27,660 nucleotides of DNA from JADHLJ01 sp038118725 (GCA_038118725.1 JAYOIK010000069.1:1-27660), one strand, 5' to 3'. Counted from the stretch's first letter, positions 14,722 to 23,283 are shown. The notes: a model not told the origin generated them from the letters alone. Program-made: numbers and translations.

Positions 14722-15848
14722 GAGTCGAGGACCACGCCGGCATCGGCGGGCCAGCTCAAGGTGACCGCGTCCCCCCAGGTGAAGGGCCTGTTGGTGGCGC
14801 GGTCGAAATTCGGCTCGGCGACCTTCACCAGCCCCTCGTCGCCATCCGCGATCCTGACATGATAGATCGAGAGATCGCCGAGATAGGTGATCTCCTCGAT
14901 CACGCCGGGGACGGTATTGACGGCCCCGGCGTCGGCGTCGGCGGGCATGGCCGCGCCGGCCTTCATGATGTCGATCTTCTCGGGCCGCACCGCGACCCAG
15001 GTGTCGTCGCCGATCGAGACCCGCTTATCCTGCTCGACCAAGAGAGGCCGCGGCAGAACCTGCGCCTCGACGGTGATCACGCCGTCCCGGGAATCGCTCA
15101 CCCTACCCTCGAGGATATTCACCGAGCCGATGAAGTCGGCGACGAAGCGCGAGGCGGGAAACTCGTAAAGTTCCGCCGGCGGGGCCACCTGACGAACCAC
15201 GCCTTGATCCATCACCGCGATCCGATCGGCCATCGCCAGCGCTTCCTCCTGGTCATGGGTGACGATGATGAAGGTGATCCCGACGGTCTCCTGCAGATTG
15301 ACCAGTTCCAGGCGCATCGCCTCGCGCAGCTTGGCGTCCAGTGCCGATAGCGGCTCGTCAAGCAGCAGCACCTTGGGACGCTTGACCAGCGCCCGCGCCA
15401 GGGCCACCCGCTGCCGCTGACCGCCGGACAGCTGATCGGGCATGCGCGCGCCGAAGCCGTCGAGCTTGACCAGTTCCAGCGCCTCCGCCGCCCGGGCGCG
15501 GACCTCTCGCGCCGGCACCCCGGTCACCTTGAGACCATATCCCACATTGTCCAGCACCGACATATGCGGGAAGACGGCGTAGGATTGAAACACCATGTTC
15601 ACTGGTCGGCGGTTCGCGGGCACGCCGCTCATATCCTCACCGTCGATCAAGATCGATCCGGCGCTCGGACTCTCCAACCCCGCGAGCATGCGGAGCAGAG
15701 TGCTCTTGCCACATCCCGACGGGCCGAGCAGCGCGAAGAACTCCCCGGCCCTGATATCCAGCGAGACATCATCGACCGCCGCGAGGGCGCCGAAATGCTT
15801 GGAAAGCCCGTCGATCCGAATGATCGGCTTTGGCTGGTTCTCGCTCAT
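14718..15848 (-). CDS. Polyamine-type ABC importer ATPase (PotA-like)
   Basis: This 376-residue ATPase of a spermidine/putrescine-type importer has Walker A GPSGCGKST at residues 42-50, the Q-loop MVFQSYAVFPHMSV, the signature LSGGQRQRVALARAL at 140-154, Walker B LLLDEPLSALDAKLR at 161-175 and the H-loop VTHDQEEAL. A C-terminal TOBE-type regulatory region starts near DFIGSVNILEG. Start and stop are both in ATGA overlaps, with the PotC-like gene upstream and the hydrolase downstream. Members of this group carry putrescine, spermidine and also other cationic amines, so the exact ligand is open. Confidence 0.94.
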   Translation of the reverse strand: MSENQPKPIIRIDGLSKHFGALAAVDDVSLDIRAGEFFALLGPSGCGKSTLLRMLAGLESPSAGSILIDGEDMSGVPANRRPVNMVFQSYAVFPHMSVLDNVGYGLKVTGVPAREVRARAAEALELVKLDGFGARMPDQLSGGQRQRVALARALVKRPKVLLLDEPLSALDAKLREAMRLELVNLQETVGITFIIVTHDQEEALAMADRIAVMDQGVVRQVAPPAELYEFPASRFVADFIGSVNILEGRVSDSRDGVITVEAQVLPRPLLVEQDKRVSIGDDTWVAVRPEKIDIMKAGAAMPADADAGAVNTVPGVIEEITYLGDLSIYHVRIADGDEGLVKVAEPNFDRATNRPFTWGDAVTLSWPADAGVVLDS

Positions 15849-16708
15849 CCGGATTTATCCGCGCCTTGTCGGTTCTGGATCCACAGAGCCAACACGGTGA
15901 CAGCGACGGTGATCACGATCAACACCGTGGAGGCGGCGTTGACTTCCGGCGTCACCGAGAACCGGACCATGGAGTAGACCTTGACCGGAAAGGTGACGGT
16001 GTCGGGACCCGAGGTAAAGAAGGTGATCACGAAATCATCCAACGACAAGGTGAAGGCCAGCAGGGCGCCGGCCACGAGGCCCGGGCGCATATGCGGTAGG
16101 ATGACGTCCCGGACCACCGCCCATTCCCCGGCGCCGAGATCCCGGGCCGCCGCCTCGAGCTCGGGATTGAAGCTGGCCATGCGGGCGCGCGCGACCACGG
16201 CGACGAAGGCGAAGCTGAAGGACACATGGGCGATGGTGATCTGTCCTAGATTGAAGGGCCAGGGAAGACCGGTGGGCCAGCCGATCCGGCTGAAAAAGAC
16301 CAGCATTGCCACGCCCAAGCAGATCTCCGGAATCACGATCGGCAGGGTGATCGCGCCCTCGTAGAGCGGTTTCAGCGGAAATCTGAAACGCCACAGAAGA
16401 TACGCCACCATCGCGCCCAGGATCGCGCTGATCACCGTGCTCAGGACCGCGATGGTGATCGAGTTCATGAACGCCTCGATCAAGCCCTCGTTGGCCAGCG
16501 CCTTCTCGTAGTATTTCGTGGTGAAGCCACGCCAGACGATGATGCGTTTGCTGTCGTTGAACGAAAAGGCCACGAGGGTCGCGATCGGCGCGTAGAGAAA
16601 GACGAAGGTGCCCAGCAATACCAGGCGCATCCAGGTTTGCCGCGAGTAGTCCAGCGGCCCCGGCGGCGCGCGGCGCGAGCTGGCCCTCCCTGGCCCGGCG
16701 GTTCTCAT
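15845..16708 (-). CDS. Polyamine-type ABC importer permease (PotC-like)
   Basis: This 287-residue inner-membrane permease has a first membrane helix (LVLLGTFVFLYAPIATLVAFSFN) with the PotC-typical FND segment. The coupling loop EAARDLGAGEWAVVRDVILPHMRPG is followed by FTLSLDDFVITFF, which is highly characteristic of PotC/PotI. The N-terminal 25 residues are basic and Pro/Arg-rich, longer than usual, but the ATG at 16708 lies in an ATGA overlap with the PotB-like stop. It is followed by an ATGA overlap with PotA. Confidence 0.93.
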   Translation of the reverse strand: MRTAGPGRASSRRAPPGPLDYSRQTWMRLVLLGTFVFLYAPIATLVAFSFNDSKRIIVWRGFTTKYYEKALANEGLIEAFMNSITIAVLSTVISAILGAMVAYLLWRFRFPLKPLYEGAITLPIVIPEICLGVAMLVFFSRIGWPTGLPWPFNLGQITIAHVSFSFAFVAVVARARMASFNPELEAAARDLGAGEWAVVRDVILPHMRPGLVAGALLAFTLSLDDFVITFFTSGPDTVTFPVKVYSMVRFSVTPEVNAASTVLIVITVAVTVLALWIQNRQGADKSG

Positions 16709-17580
16709 GGCGACACCAACCTCTCGCGGCGACGAGCCAGCACCGCGCGGATCGCCAGCGCGCCGAAGGTCACATACATCAACAGGAAAGAGAGCGCCGC
16801 GCCGAAGGGCCAGTCATTGGCTTTCTTGAACTGCCGCTCGATGACGTTGGAGATCATCTGGCTATCGGTCCCGCCCAGCAGGTCAGGCGTCAGATAAGAG
16901 CCGAGCGACGGGATGAAGACCAGGATCACGCCGGTGATGATCCCCGGCATCGCCAAGGGCACGACGATGGTCAGGAACGCCCGGAGCTGGCTCGCGCCCA
17001 GATCCAGGGCGGCCTCGATCAACGAGCGGTCGAGACGCTCCAAGGCGGCGTAGAGGGGCAGCACCATGAACGGCAGGTGGACATAGACCAGGCCGATGAT
17101 GACCGCGGTATTGTTGTACAGCAGCGCCAACGGCTCGAACGGCAGCCCCAGCGCGTCGGCGCCCCATTCCAAGGTGAAGTTCACATAGCCCCGGGTGCGC
17201 AACACGGCGATCAAGGCGTAGGTCCGGATCAGCAGATTGGTCCAGAACGGTAGGATCACCAGCAGCAGTAGAACCGGCTTCCAGCGCGGCGGCGCGAAGA
17301 CGATGCCCAAGGCCACCGGCAGGCCGACGACAAGGCAGATCACCGTGGTAACGGCGGAAATCCAGATGCTTTTCGCGAAAATCCCGAGATAGAGCGGGTC
17401 CAGCGCCCGGATATAGTTCTCCAGGGTCCAGGTGATCTCGACATCGATCAGACCACGCTTCTCGCCGAAGCCGAGCACCCAGACAAACCCAAGCGGCACC
17501 AGAAAAAACGCCAGAAGCCAGAGGCTCGGCGGCAGCGAGCAAACCCAAAATCCAACCGGGTGGCGCTTCAATCGCTCCAT
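16705..17580 (-). CDS. Polyamine-type ABC importer permease (PotB-like)
   Basis: This inner-membrane permease of about 291 residues is the partner of the PotC-like protein. Membrane segments include SLWLLAFFLVPLGFVWVLGF and VLLLLVILPFWTNLLIRTYA, the latter a PotB/PotH hallmark. The coupling loop is EAALDLGASQLRAFLTIVVPLAMPG, followed by VFIPSLGSYLTPDLLGG. The frame is open to 17697, but that would overlap the binding-protein gene, so ATG at 17580 (MERLKRHP), 40 nt after the preceding stop, is preferred. The ribosome site is weak. It overlaps the PotC-like gene by ATGA. Confidence 0.92.
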   Translation of the reverse strand: MERLKRHPVGFWVCSLPPSLWLLAFFLVPLGFVWVLGFGEKRGLIDVEITWTLENYIRALDPLYLGIFAKSIWISAVTTVICLVVGLPVALGIVFAPPRWKPVLLLLVILPFWTNLLIRTYALIAVLRTRGYVNFTLEWGADALGLPFEPLALLYNNTAVIIGLVYVHLPFMVLPLYAALERLDRSLIEAALDLGASQLRAFLTIVVPLAMPGIITGVILVFIPSLGSYLTPDLLGGTDSQMISNVIERQFKKANDWPFGAALSFLLMYVTFGALAIRAVLARRRERLVSP

Positions 17581-17620
17581 CTTGAACCGCCCATCATAAC
17601 CGGGCGCCCGAATATCCGGC

Positions 17621-18697
17621 CTAGGCCGCCTGAATCCGGGTCCAGGCCTCGTCATAGAGCTTCGAGACCTCCGGCCCCAGATAGACCGCCGCCTCACAGG
17701 CCGCGAGAGTCTCGTCGGACGGGAAGATCGCCGGGTTCTTGGAATAGCTGTCCGGCATCAACGCCCGAGCGGCCGCGTTCGGCGTGGCGTATTGGATCAC
17801 CTCGGCGATATCCGCGCCGGCCTTGGCCTCGAGAACGAAATTGATGAATTTGTGGGCGTTCTCCGGGTGCGGCGCTCCGTTCGGAATCGCCAGGGTATCC
17901 TGCCAGACGATGGAGCCTTCCTTGGGCACCACATAGGAGAGGTCGTCATCCTCGCCCATGACCTGGAGGATATCGCCGTTCCATTCCATGGTCAGGTCGA
18001 CCTCGCCGGACAGCAGCAGATCCTGGCCGTTATCCGGGGCGAAAAGCTTGATGTTCGGCTTCTGCTTGATCAGCAGCGCCTCGGCCTCCTTGATCAGCTT
18101 CGGATCGGTGGTGTTCAGCGGGTGGCCCATATACTTGAACACCGCGCCGAGCACGCCGACCGCCTCGCTCAACACCGCGCAGCGACCCTTGTAACGATCG
18201 GAATCAAACAGCCATTTCCAACTGTCCGGCACGCCGTCGACCTTGGACTTGCGATAGCCGATCCCCATGGTCCCCCACATATAGGGCATGGAAAACTTGC
18301 GGCCCGGATCAAAACCCGCGTCGAGGAAGGCCGGTTGGAGATTCGCCTTGTTCGGGATCTTCGAATGATCCAGCGGCATCAGCATCTTGGCCGAGATCAT
18401 CCGCTCGACATAATCGTTGGTCGGCACGATCACGTCGTAGCCGGGATTGCCTTCCTTCAGCTTGGCGAAGAGCTCGGCGTTGTCGGCGAACAGGTCCATC
18501 TTCACCGAGATGCCGCTGGCGGTCTTGAAGTCGTCCAGCGTGGTCTCGCCGATATAGGTGTCCCAATTGAATAAGTTGAGCTTGGCTTCCTCGGCCGACC
18601 AGCCGTCGCGCGGCAGCACGGAGATCCCCGCGGCCACGGCGCCGGTTCCGGCCAGAAACCTTCTGCGAGACAAACGCCCCTTGGGAAACAATGCCAT
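17621..18697 (-). CDS. Polyamine-type periplasmic binding protein, Tat-exported (PotD/PotF-like)
   Basis: This 358-residue ligand-binding component has a twin-arginine signal, SRRRFLAG at residues 10-17, followed by a hydrophobic stretch, so it is probably exported folded through Tat. The mature part begins with the PotD pattern LNLFNWDTYIGETTLDDF, followed by DLFADNAELFAKL and GYDVIVPTNDYVERMI. The frame is open to 18895, but ATG at 18697, with AAAGGGG upstream, places the Tat motif correctly. It lies 124 nt after the amidinotransferase gene. The binding-site residues cannot be assigned safely without a structure-based alignment, so the ligand could be putrescine, spermidine, agmatine or a guanidino compound. 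Confidence 0.92.
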   Translation of the reverse strand: MALFPKGRLSRRRFLAGTGAVAAGISVLPRDGWSAEEAKLNLFNWDTYIGETTLDDFKTASGISVKMDLFADNAELFAKLKEGNPGYDVIVPTNDYVERMISAKMLMPLDHSKIPNKANLQPAFLDAGFDPGRKFSMPYMWGTMGIGYRKSKVDGVPDSWKWLFDSDRYKGRCAVLSEAVGVLGAVFKYMGHPLNTTDPKLIKEAEALLIKQKPNIKLFAPDNGQDLLLSGEVDLTMEWNGDILQVMGEDDDLSYVVPKEGSIVWQDTLAIPNGAPHPENAHKFINFVLEAKAGADIAEVIQYATPNAAARALMPDSYSKNPAIFPSDETLAACEAAVYLGPEVSKLYDEAWTRIQAA

Positions 18698-18730
18698 CTC
18701 GAACCCCTTTCCGCCCTTACCATCGTCGCC

Positions 18731-18750
18731 ACGCGCGCCGACGCGCGCCG
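18731..18750. repeat. Perfect tandem 10-bp duplication
   Basis: ACGCGCGCCG occurs twice in direct succession in the 124-nt gap between the amidinotransferase and binding-protein genes. It is GC-rich and partly self-complementary. It could arise by simple slippage or mark a regulatory site; position is the only hint of function. Confidence 0.5.
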
Positions 18751-18821
18751 AAAACCCGAGGAGCCAAAGTTCCGCGACTCGGGACTGGAAGTCAATGATC
18801 GCGACTATCCCCTCCCCGCCC

Positions 18822-19940
18822 CTAGCCCTTCGGGAAGTAATCCTCGAGCCCGCCCTCGCGATAGACATCGGCGGTGCAGCAATGCAGGCCGCCACCGAAG
18901 GCGTAGGCGTCGCGGAGATCGACCTCGACCACCTCCATGCCGAGCTTGTCGAGCTGCTCGGCCTGATAGACCTCGGATTTCTCGACGCAGACGGTCTTGG
19001 GGTCGAGGACCAGCACGTTCATTGACAGCCAGACCGAGGAATAGCAAAGCGGCGGCGGAGAGTTATGCGCGGGCTGCGCGGCGTCGACGATCTCCCAGCC
19101 ATTGCGCTCGAACATCGCGCGCTGATCGTCGGGAAGCCGGCGGACCGGGTTGTTCATGATCAGCCCCGGACGGATCGGCGTGAAGGTCGCGTCGATATGG
19201 ATGGGATAGGGATCGCCGGGAAAGTTCACCGCGTGCACCCGGTGGTCCGGGAAATGCCGGGCCAGCCAATCAATGCCCTTCAGATTCGTGGTGAAACCGT
19301 GCTGCACCACCAAGTCCTTGCCGAAACGCAGAACGTCGGCGGCATCGAAGAGCGGCTCTTCCTCGGTGGTCACGAAGAACTTGTCCGCCGTCCATTCCAG
19401 GCGTTTTTCGACACCGATCTTCTCGGAGAGATAATCCGGGCGGTAATCCGCGTCGGTCAGCCGGGGCTTCGGCGCCGCCTCGTGCCGCATCGCCGGGTCT
19501 TCGTCGTAATAGCGCTGCAGCAAGGGCCGATAGCAGAGATATTCGAACCAGCGACAGCGATAGGACATCGTCGCCTCGAGGATCTCCTTGCCGACGGTGA
19601 GCAGCACATCGCGCGGCGGCATGCAGCCGAACATGGTCTCGGTTTCCCAATCCGGTGTCGCCGAGGGCTGATTGAAATCGATCGGTGTCGGACGATCGAC
19701 CCGAATACCGCGCGCCTCCAATTGCTTGGCGAAGGTATCGAGAAGCTCGTTGGCCCGGTCGACGGTGTCTTGCGGGCGCGGACCGAACTGGCCCCGCATG
19801 TCGCTATCCTCCGGCACCTTGGCGTCCAGCGCCGGCTCCGGCGGCGGAATGCAGCAGCCGTCGGCGCGTCCCACGATCACGTGCTTCAACGGGTCCCACT
19901 CATTCCAGCTGGAAACGACGGTTTTGGCATTCGCGGACAT
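18822..19940 (-). CDS. Glycine amidinotransferase-like enzyme
   Basis: This 372-residue protein is related to L-arginine:glycine amidinotransferase and StrB-type enzymes, which move the amidino group of arginine to an amine. Active-site segments match the family: FDAADVLRFGKD at 198-209 (Asp residue), HIDATF with His248, and GGGLHC with Cys354, the nucleophile that forms the amidino-cysteine intermediate. Cys354 is followed by a second Cys where Trp is common in the animal enzyme. The start at 19940 (MSANAK) is supported by GGAGG 4 nt upstream; the frame extends to 20009. It is the first gene of the polyamine-type importer operon. The acceptor amine is unknown; glycine, taurine or a polyamine are candidates. 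Confidence 0.9.
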   Translation of the reverse strand: MSANAKTVVSSWNEWDPLKHVIVGRADGCCIPPPEPALDAKVPEDSDMRGQFGPRPQDTVDRANELLDTFAKQLEARGIRVDRPTPIDFNQPSATPDWETETMFGCMPPRDVLLTVGKEILEATMSYRCRWFEYLCYRPLLQRYYDEDPAMRHEAAPKPRLTDADYRPDYLSEKIGVEKRLEWTADKFFVTTEEEPLFDAADVLRFGKDLVVQHGFTTNLKGIDWLARHFPDHRVHAVNFPGDPYPIHIDATFTPIRPGLIMNNPVRRLPDDQRAMFERNGWEIVDAAQPAHNSPPPLCYSSVWLSMNVLVLDPKTVCVEKSEVYQAEQLDKLGMEVVEVDLRDAYAFGGGLHCCTADVYREGGLEDYFPKG

Positions 19941-20112
19941 GGGGCCTCCATCCAACGCAAGAAATCCGGGACAACGCATCACGGTCGGGGGCGCCCGGCG
20001 GAAACTCAAGGGGGCTTAATACACATCCCCCGATCCGGCGTCTTCAATATCCAAAAGCGTCAGTGAAGAAAATATCGCGGCACGCTGGGAAACCAATGCA
20101 AGAGCTGAAAAA

Positions 20113-20230
20113 AGACCCTTCGAGACGCACGCTTCGCGCGCTCCTCAGGGTGAGTCCAATCCCTAGTTTCAATACTTTACCCCAAGGTCACTCACCCTGA
20201 GGAGGCGCGAAGCGCCGTCTCGAAGGGTCT
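20113..20230. repeat. Long palindromic repeat with 40-bp arms
   Basis: Arms 20114-20155 and 20190-20229 are nearly perfect inverted copies (left begins GACCCTTCGAGACG, right ends CGTCTCGAAGGGTC) around a 34-nt loop. The core CTCAGGGTGAG/CTCACCCTGAG with CCTTCGAGACG matches, from memory, a very common alphaproteobacterial intergenic repeat. It lies 46 nt beyond the methyltransferase stop, and the amidinotransferase start is 173 nt to its left. It may end transcription from the right. The rest of 19941-20275 shows only a short GGGGG/CCCCC hairpin at 20010-20031 and possible weak promoter boxes. Confidence 0.85.
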
Positions 20231-20275
20231 CGGATGCCTAGCAATCATTTTCAACCGCCTGCTAGGCGCGGTCCA

Positions 20276-21289
20276 CTAACCCGCCTTGGTCCCGGTGATC
20301 CTCTTCAAGACTCCCGGCACGAAGTCGTTGACTTGGACGTCCTGGAAACCGGCGGTCTCGAAATAGCCGATGCACTCGCTAATCGAATGGGCAAGGCCGG
20401 TGCTGTTGTGCAGGGTCTGGGCAAGCCCCCAGATCGCCGGGTCCGACGGACCGCTCCGGTCCGGGTCCAGCGCCTCGCCGATCAGATGCATCTCACCGCC
20501 CGGCAGCAACGCGTCATGAGCCCGGGCGACCACCCCGGCGATCGCCTCGCGGCCATACATCGGTAGGTTGCTGGCCATGATGATCACGTCGGCGTCGGTG
20601 GGAAACGGATCGGTGTTGAAGTCGGCGGCGAGCGCCTCGATGCGGTCGGACATGCCGTGTTCCGCGATGAACTCATTGGCAACGACCGCGACCGCCGGTA
20701 GGTCGAAGACCACGGCCGAGAGATGATCGTGAGCCTTGCATGCCTCGATGCAATAAGCCCCCGACCCGCCGCCGAGATCGAGGATCTTGGTGCGCTTGGC
20801 GAGATCGACCTGACGCAGGAAAAGCCGTCCCGCCCCACGCCCGATACTGTAGGTCGCACGGTGGTAGCGGCGCGCCTCCTCCACCGTGATGCCCTTGACG
20901 GTATCATTGTCTAGCTTGGCCGGTTCCGGGTTGCGCAGCAGCTCGGCGAGCCGGCCCCATTTCTCCCAATCCGGATGCGTGAAGAACATCCAGGCGCCGG
21001 CATAGGTGTCCTTGCCATCCACCAGAAACCGATCCACGTCCGGCGCGTTACGCAGCCGTTCGCCGTCCCGCTCGATCAGATTGAGACCGAGACAGGCGAT
21101 GATGATCCGCTCGGCGTTGAGGGCGGAGATCCCGAGCGCCTCGGTGAGGCTGGCCTCGGTATCGGCGCCCTCGGCGATCTTGGAGAAAACCCCCAACTCC
21201 ACCGCCGCCAGCAGCGCGCCGGATTCCCGATAGGCGCGGGCGAGGCGCTGCAGACGGACGGTGGTGGGACGCGCCTTTTGATCGGCCAC
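20276..21289 (-). CDS. SAM-dependent O-methyltransferase-like protein
   Basis: This 337-residue protein has the plan of the acetylserotonin O-methyltransferase/caffeate-type family. An N-terminal helical and winged-helix dimerisation part (residues about 10-90, with LLAAVELGVFSKIA) is followed by a Rossmann methyltransferase domain with SAM motif ILDLGGGSGAYC at 169-180 and VVFDLPAV at 193-200. The post-motif region has DADVIIMASNLPMYG. The usual catalytic His of plant enzymes is not evident, so methylation is probable but not certain. The start is GTG at 21289, 4 nt after the crotonase stop, with no clear ribosome site; translational coupling is likely. It is last of a three-gene minus-strand operon. 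Confidence 0.87.
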   Translation of the reverse strand: MADQKARPTTVRLQRLARAYRESGALLAAVELGVFSKIAEGADTEASLTEALGISALNAERIIIACLGLNLIERDGERLRNAPDVDRFLVDGKDTYAGAWMFFTHPDWEKWGRLAELLRNPEPAKLDNDTVKGITVEEARRYHRATYSIGRGAGRLFLRQVDLAKRTKILDLGGGSGAYCIEACKAHDHLSAVVFDLPAVAVVANEFIAEHGMSDRIEALAADFNTDPFPTDADVIIMASNLPMYGREAIAGVVARAHDALLPGGEMHLIGEALDPDRSGPSDPAIWGLAQTLHNSTGLAHSISECIGYFETAGFQDVQVNDFVPGVLKRITGTKAG

Positions 21290-21293
21290 GTGT

Positions 21294-22067
21294 TTACCGG
21301 CCCTTCCAATTGGGCTTGCGCTTCTCGGCGAAGGCCAGCGGCCCCTCGATCATGTCCTCGCTGTCGCGCAAGGTCTTGACGCTGTCGTAATGCATCATCA
21401 TGGCATCGCGGACATCGGCGTATTCCAGGCCCCGGCGCACCACGTCGAGGCTGGTGCGGATCGAGACCGGAGAGCATTCCTCGATCTGGGCCGCGAAGGC
21501 CTTGGCCGCGGAAAGCGCCTCGCCCTCGGGCACAAGCTGGGTCACGAAGCCAAGCTCGTAGCCTTCCGCCGCCGGGACGTGACGCGCCGTCAGGATCATG
21601 CCCATGGCGCGCTTGACCGGGATCGCGCGGGGCAGACGATGCAGCCCGCCGGCCAGCGCGGCCAGCCCGACCTTGGGTTCCGGCAGCGCGAAGCGGGCGT
21701 TCTCGGCGGCGATGATCACGTCGCAGGCCAGCGCCAGTTCGAAGCCGCCACCCATAGCGACGCCGTTGACCGCGGCGATCAGCGGCTTGGTCCGGTCGAA
21801 CCGCTCGGTAATGCCGCCGAATCCGCTTTTGGGTTTCTCGCGGGTACCGCCCTCGGCCTGCCAGCGAAGATCGTTGCCGGCGCTGAACGCCCGGTCCCCC
21901 GCGCCCGTGAGAATACCGACCCAGAGATCCGGATCACTCTCGAACTCGTTGAAGATCTCATCGAGCTCGAAATGCGCCGGCGAGTGCAGCGCGTTCATCC
22001 GTTCCGGACGATTAAGGGTGACGGTCAACACATGACCGTCGCGTTCGGCGGTGAAAAACTCGGGCAT
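21294..22067 (-). CDS. Crotonase (enoyl-CoA hydratase/isomerase family)
   Basis: This is a 257-residue crotonase-fold enzyme acting on an acyl-CoA. The oxyanion-hole segments are FSAGNDL (61-67) and NGVAMGGGFELALACD (101-116). Glu130 in FALPEPKVGL aligns with the first catalytic Glu of enoyl-CoA hydratase. The second catalytic Glu is apparently replaced by Gly in KRAMGMILTA, so it may not be a standard hydratase; isomerase, decarboxylase, hydrolase or carnitinyl-CoA-type dehydratase are alternatives. ATG at 22067 has AAGAAGGA 7 nt upstream; a TTG at 22085 would add six residues. It lies 32 nt after the hot-dog gene and 4 nt before the methyltransferase gene. Confidence 0.9.
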   Translation of the reverse strand: MPEFFTAERDGHVLTVTLNRPERMNALHSPAHFELDEIFNEFESDPDLWVGILTGAGDRAFSAGNDLRWQAEGGTREKPKSGFGGITERFDRTKPLIAAVNGVAMGGGFELALACDVIIAAENARFALPEPKVGLAALAGGLHRLPRAIPVKRAMGMILTARHVPAAEGYELGFVTQLVPEGEALSAAKAFAAQIEECSPVSIRTSLDVVRRGLEYADVRDAMMMHYDSVKTLRDSEDMIEGPLAFAEKRKPNWKGR

Positions 22068-22099
22068 TGGCTTGTCCTTCTTCAATGTAAAGCGTTGCG

Positions 22100-22915
22100 T
22101 CAGGCGGCCTGGCTGACCTGCCGGGGGCGATAGATCGCCGTGTGATCGATATAGACGAGACCGACCCCGTCTTGCCTTGTGACCAGGACATCCACATCGA
22201 CGAACAGATGTCCCTTGTGCTCGTAGTTCCGGGTCACCCGGGCCCGCGCCGCCAGCGTGTCACCGTATCGTGGCACGCCCAGATTCCGGACCTTGCTGCC
22301 GACATGCATCCAGGGACCGAGCTTCACGTTATGGGACAGGGCCCGGTTGGCGAGCCGCAGGATCCAGCCGGGATGCACGATCTTCTCCTCGGCGTAGAGC
22401 GCCAGGGGCTCGCGCACATCCAGCAGATATTGCGCCTGCTCGGCCGGGTCCATGACCTGCTCGAAAGTGCCGAGGATCTGGTCCTCGACCAGAGTTTCCG
22501 GGGCGGCGTCGGGCCGCGCGCCATAATCAGGCAGAGCCGCGACGGCGAAATCGCTCGCCGCCGGCGCCGGCTTCGAATTGTCCATCGAGGCGGTGCCGGT
22601 GGCGCACAGGATCTCCTCGGAGATGACCTTGATCGCCAGCCCGTCCTCGCCCGCCGGCTCTCCTGTAATCACCGCCTGGCGGCCATCGTAGACCGGCTTC
22701 ATCAGACGGCAATCGGCGCTTCCGCGCTCCAGCCAGTCCGGGCCGAAACGGCGCACCGCGACATTGGTCATGTAGGCATGGATCTCGACACCGGGAACCA
22801 GGCCGCCCTGGAAGCCGAAACGCTGGGCCACGGTGTCGTCATGGATCTTGTTCTCGGAAGCGGCGGAGAGATTATACGCCTCCACCTCGTGCCGGATCAC
22901 GCCGTCGCCGCTCAT
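22100..22915 (-). CDS. MaoC-like double hot-dog protein
   Basis: This 271-residue protein appears to contain two hot-dog domains, as in MaoC-type hydratases and FAS1-like dehydratases. The N-terminal segment ASENKIHDDTVAQRFGFQGGLVPGVEIHAYM (residues about 19-49) resembles the hydratase-2 motif. The second half ends in LAARARVTRNYEHKGHLFVDVDVLV, also hot-dog-like. Such proteins hydrate or dehydrate enoyl-CoA thioesters, or act as thioesterases. ATG at 22915 is preferred, with GGGGAG about 8 nt upstream; the frame opens to 22975. It is first in the operon with the crotonase and methyltransferase and divergent from the alcohol dehydrogenase, so a shared CoA-thioester pathway is likely. Confidence 0.8.
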   Translation of the reverse strand: MSGDGVIRHEVEAYNLSAASENKIHDDTVAQRFGFQGGLVPGVEIHAYMTNVAVRRFGPDWLERGSADCRLMKPVYDGRQAVITGEPAGEDGLAIKVISEEILCATGTASMDNSKPAPAASDFAVAALPDYGARPDAAPETLVEDQILGTFEQVMDPAEQAQYLLDVREPLALYAEEKIVHPGWILRLANRALSHNVKLGPWMHVGSKVRNLGVPRYGDTLAARARVTRNYEHKGHLFVDVDVLVTRQDGVGLVYIDHTAIYRPRQVSQAA

Positions 22916-23030
22916 CGCCTCAACTCCCCGTTGTTCCATCGACGCCCAGGCTAGCCGCGTGGCGGCGCGGCGCAAGGGGTAATGATGAATTAGCAGGAGG
23001 ATGGAAGAGTGGCGGGAAAAGCCCGAATTT

Positions 23031-23164
23031 CCGACGCAGGTCGGGGCCGACGCCTGAGGCGTCCGGAGTTCACGGATGGCGGAGCACTATCCGAAATCCC
23101 CAACCCTGATCGGCCAACCGTCACCACGAGCCGCTTCAGGCGTGGCCCCCGACCTGCGTCGGGG
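23031..23164. repeat. Composite inverted repeat with GCAG-loop hairpins
   Basis: Arms 23031-23061 and 23132-23162 are inverted copies with only a few differences over 31 nt, separated by 70 nt. Each arm contains its own hairpin with a GCAG/CTGC loop (stems CCGAC/GTCGG at 23031-23044 and CCCCGAC/GTCGGGG at 23147-23164), related to the GTAG hairpins at 55-172. It lies in the 368-bp space between divergent operons (22915 and 23284) and may affect either promoter. No gene is supported in this space, and no clear promoter boxes were found. Confidence 0.75.
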
Positions 23165-23283
23165 ATACGAAATGGGCTTCCCGCGGACCGCGATCAGCCA
23201 CCCGCTATCGCTTCGTGGCCTCTTGTCCCCCGCGGCGACCTCGGCCACCATGGAGTGATCAACGTTTCCTCGGGAGACTTCTC

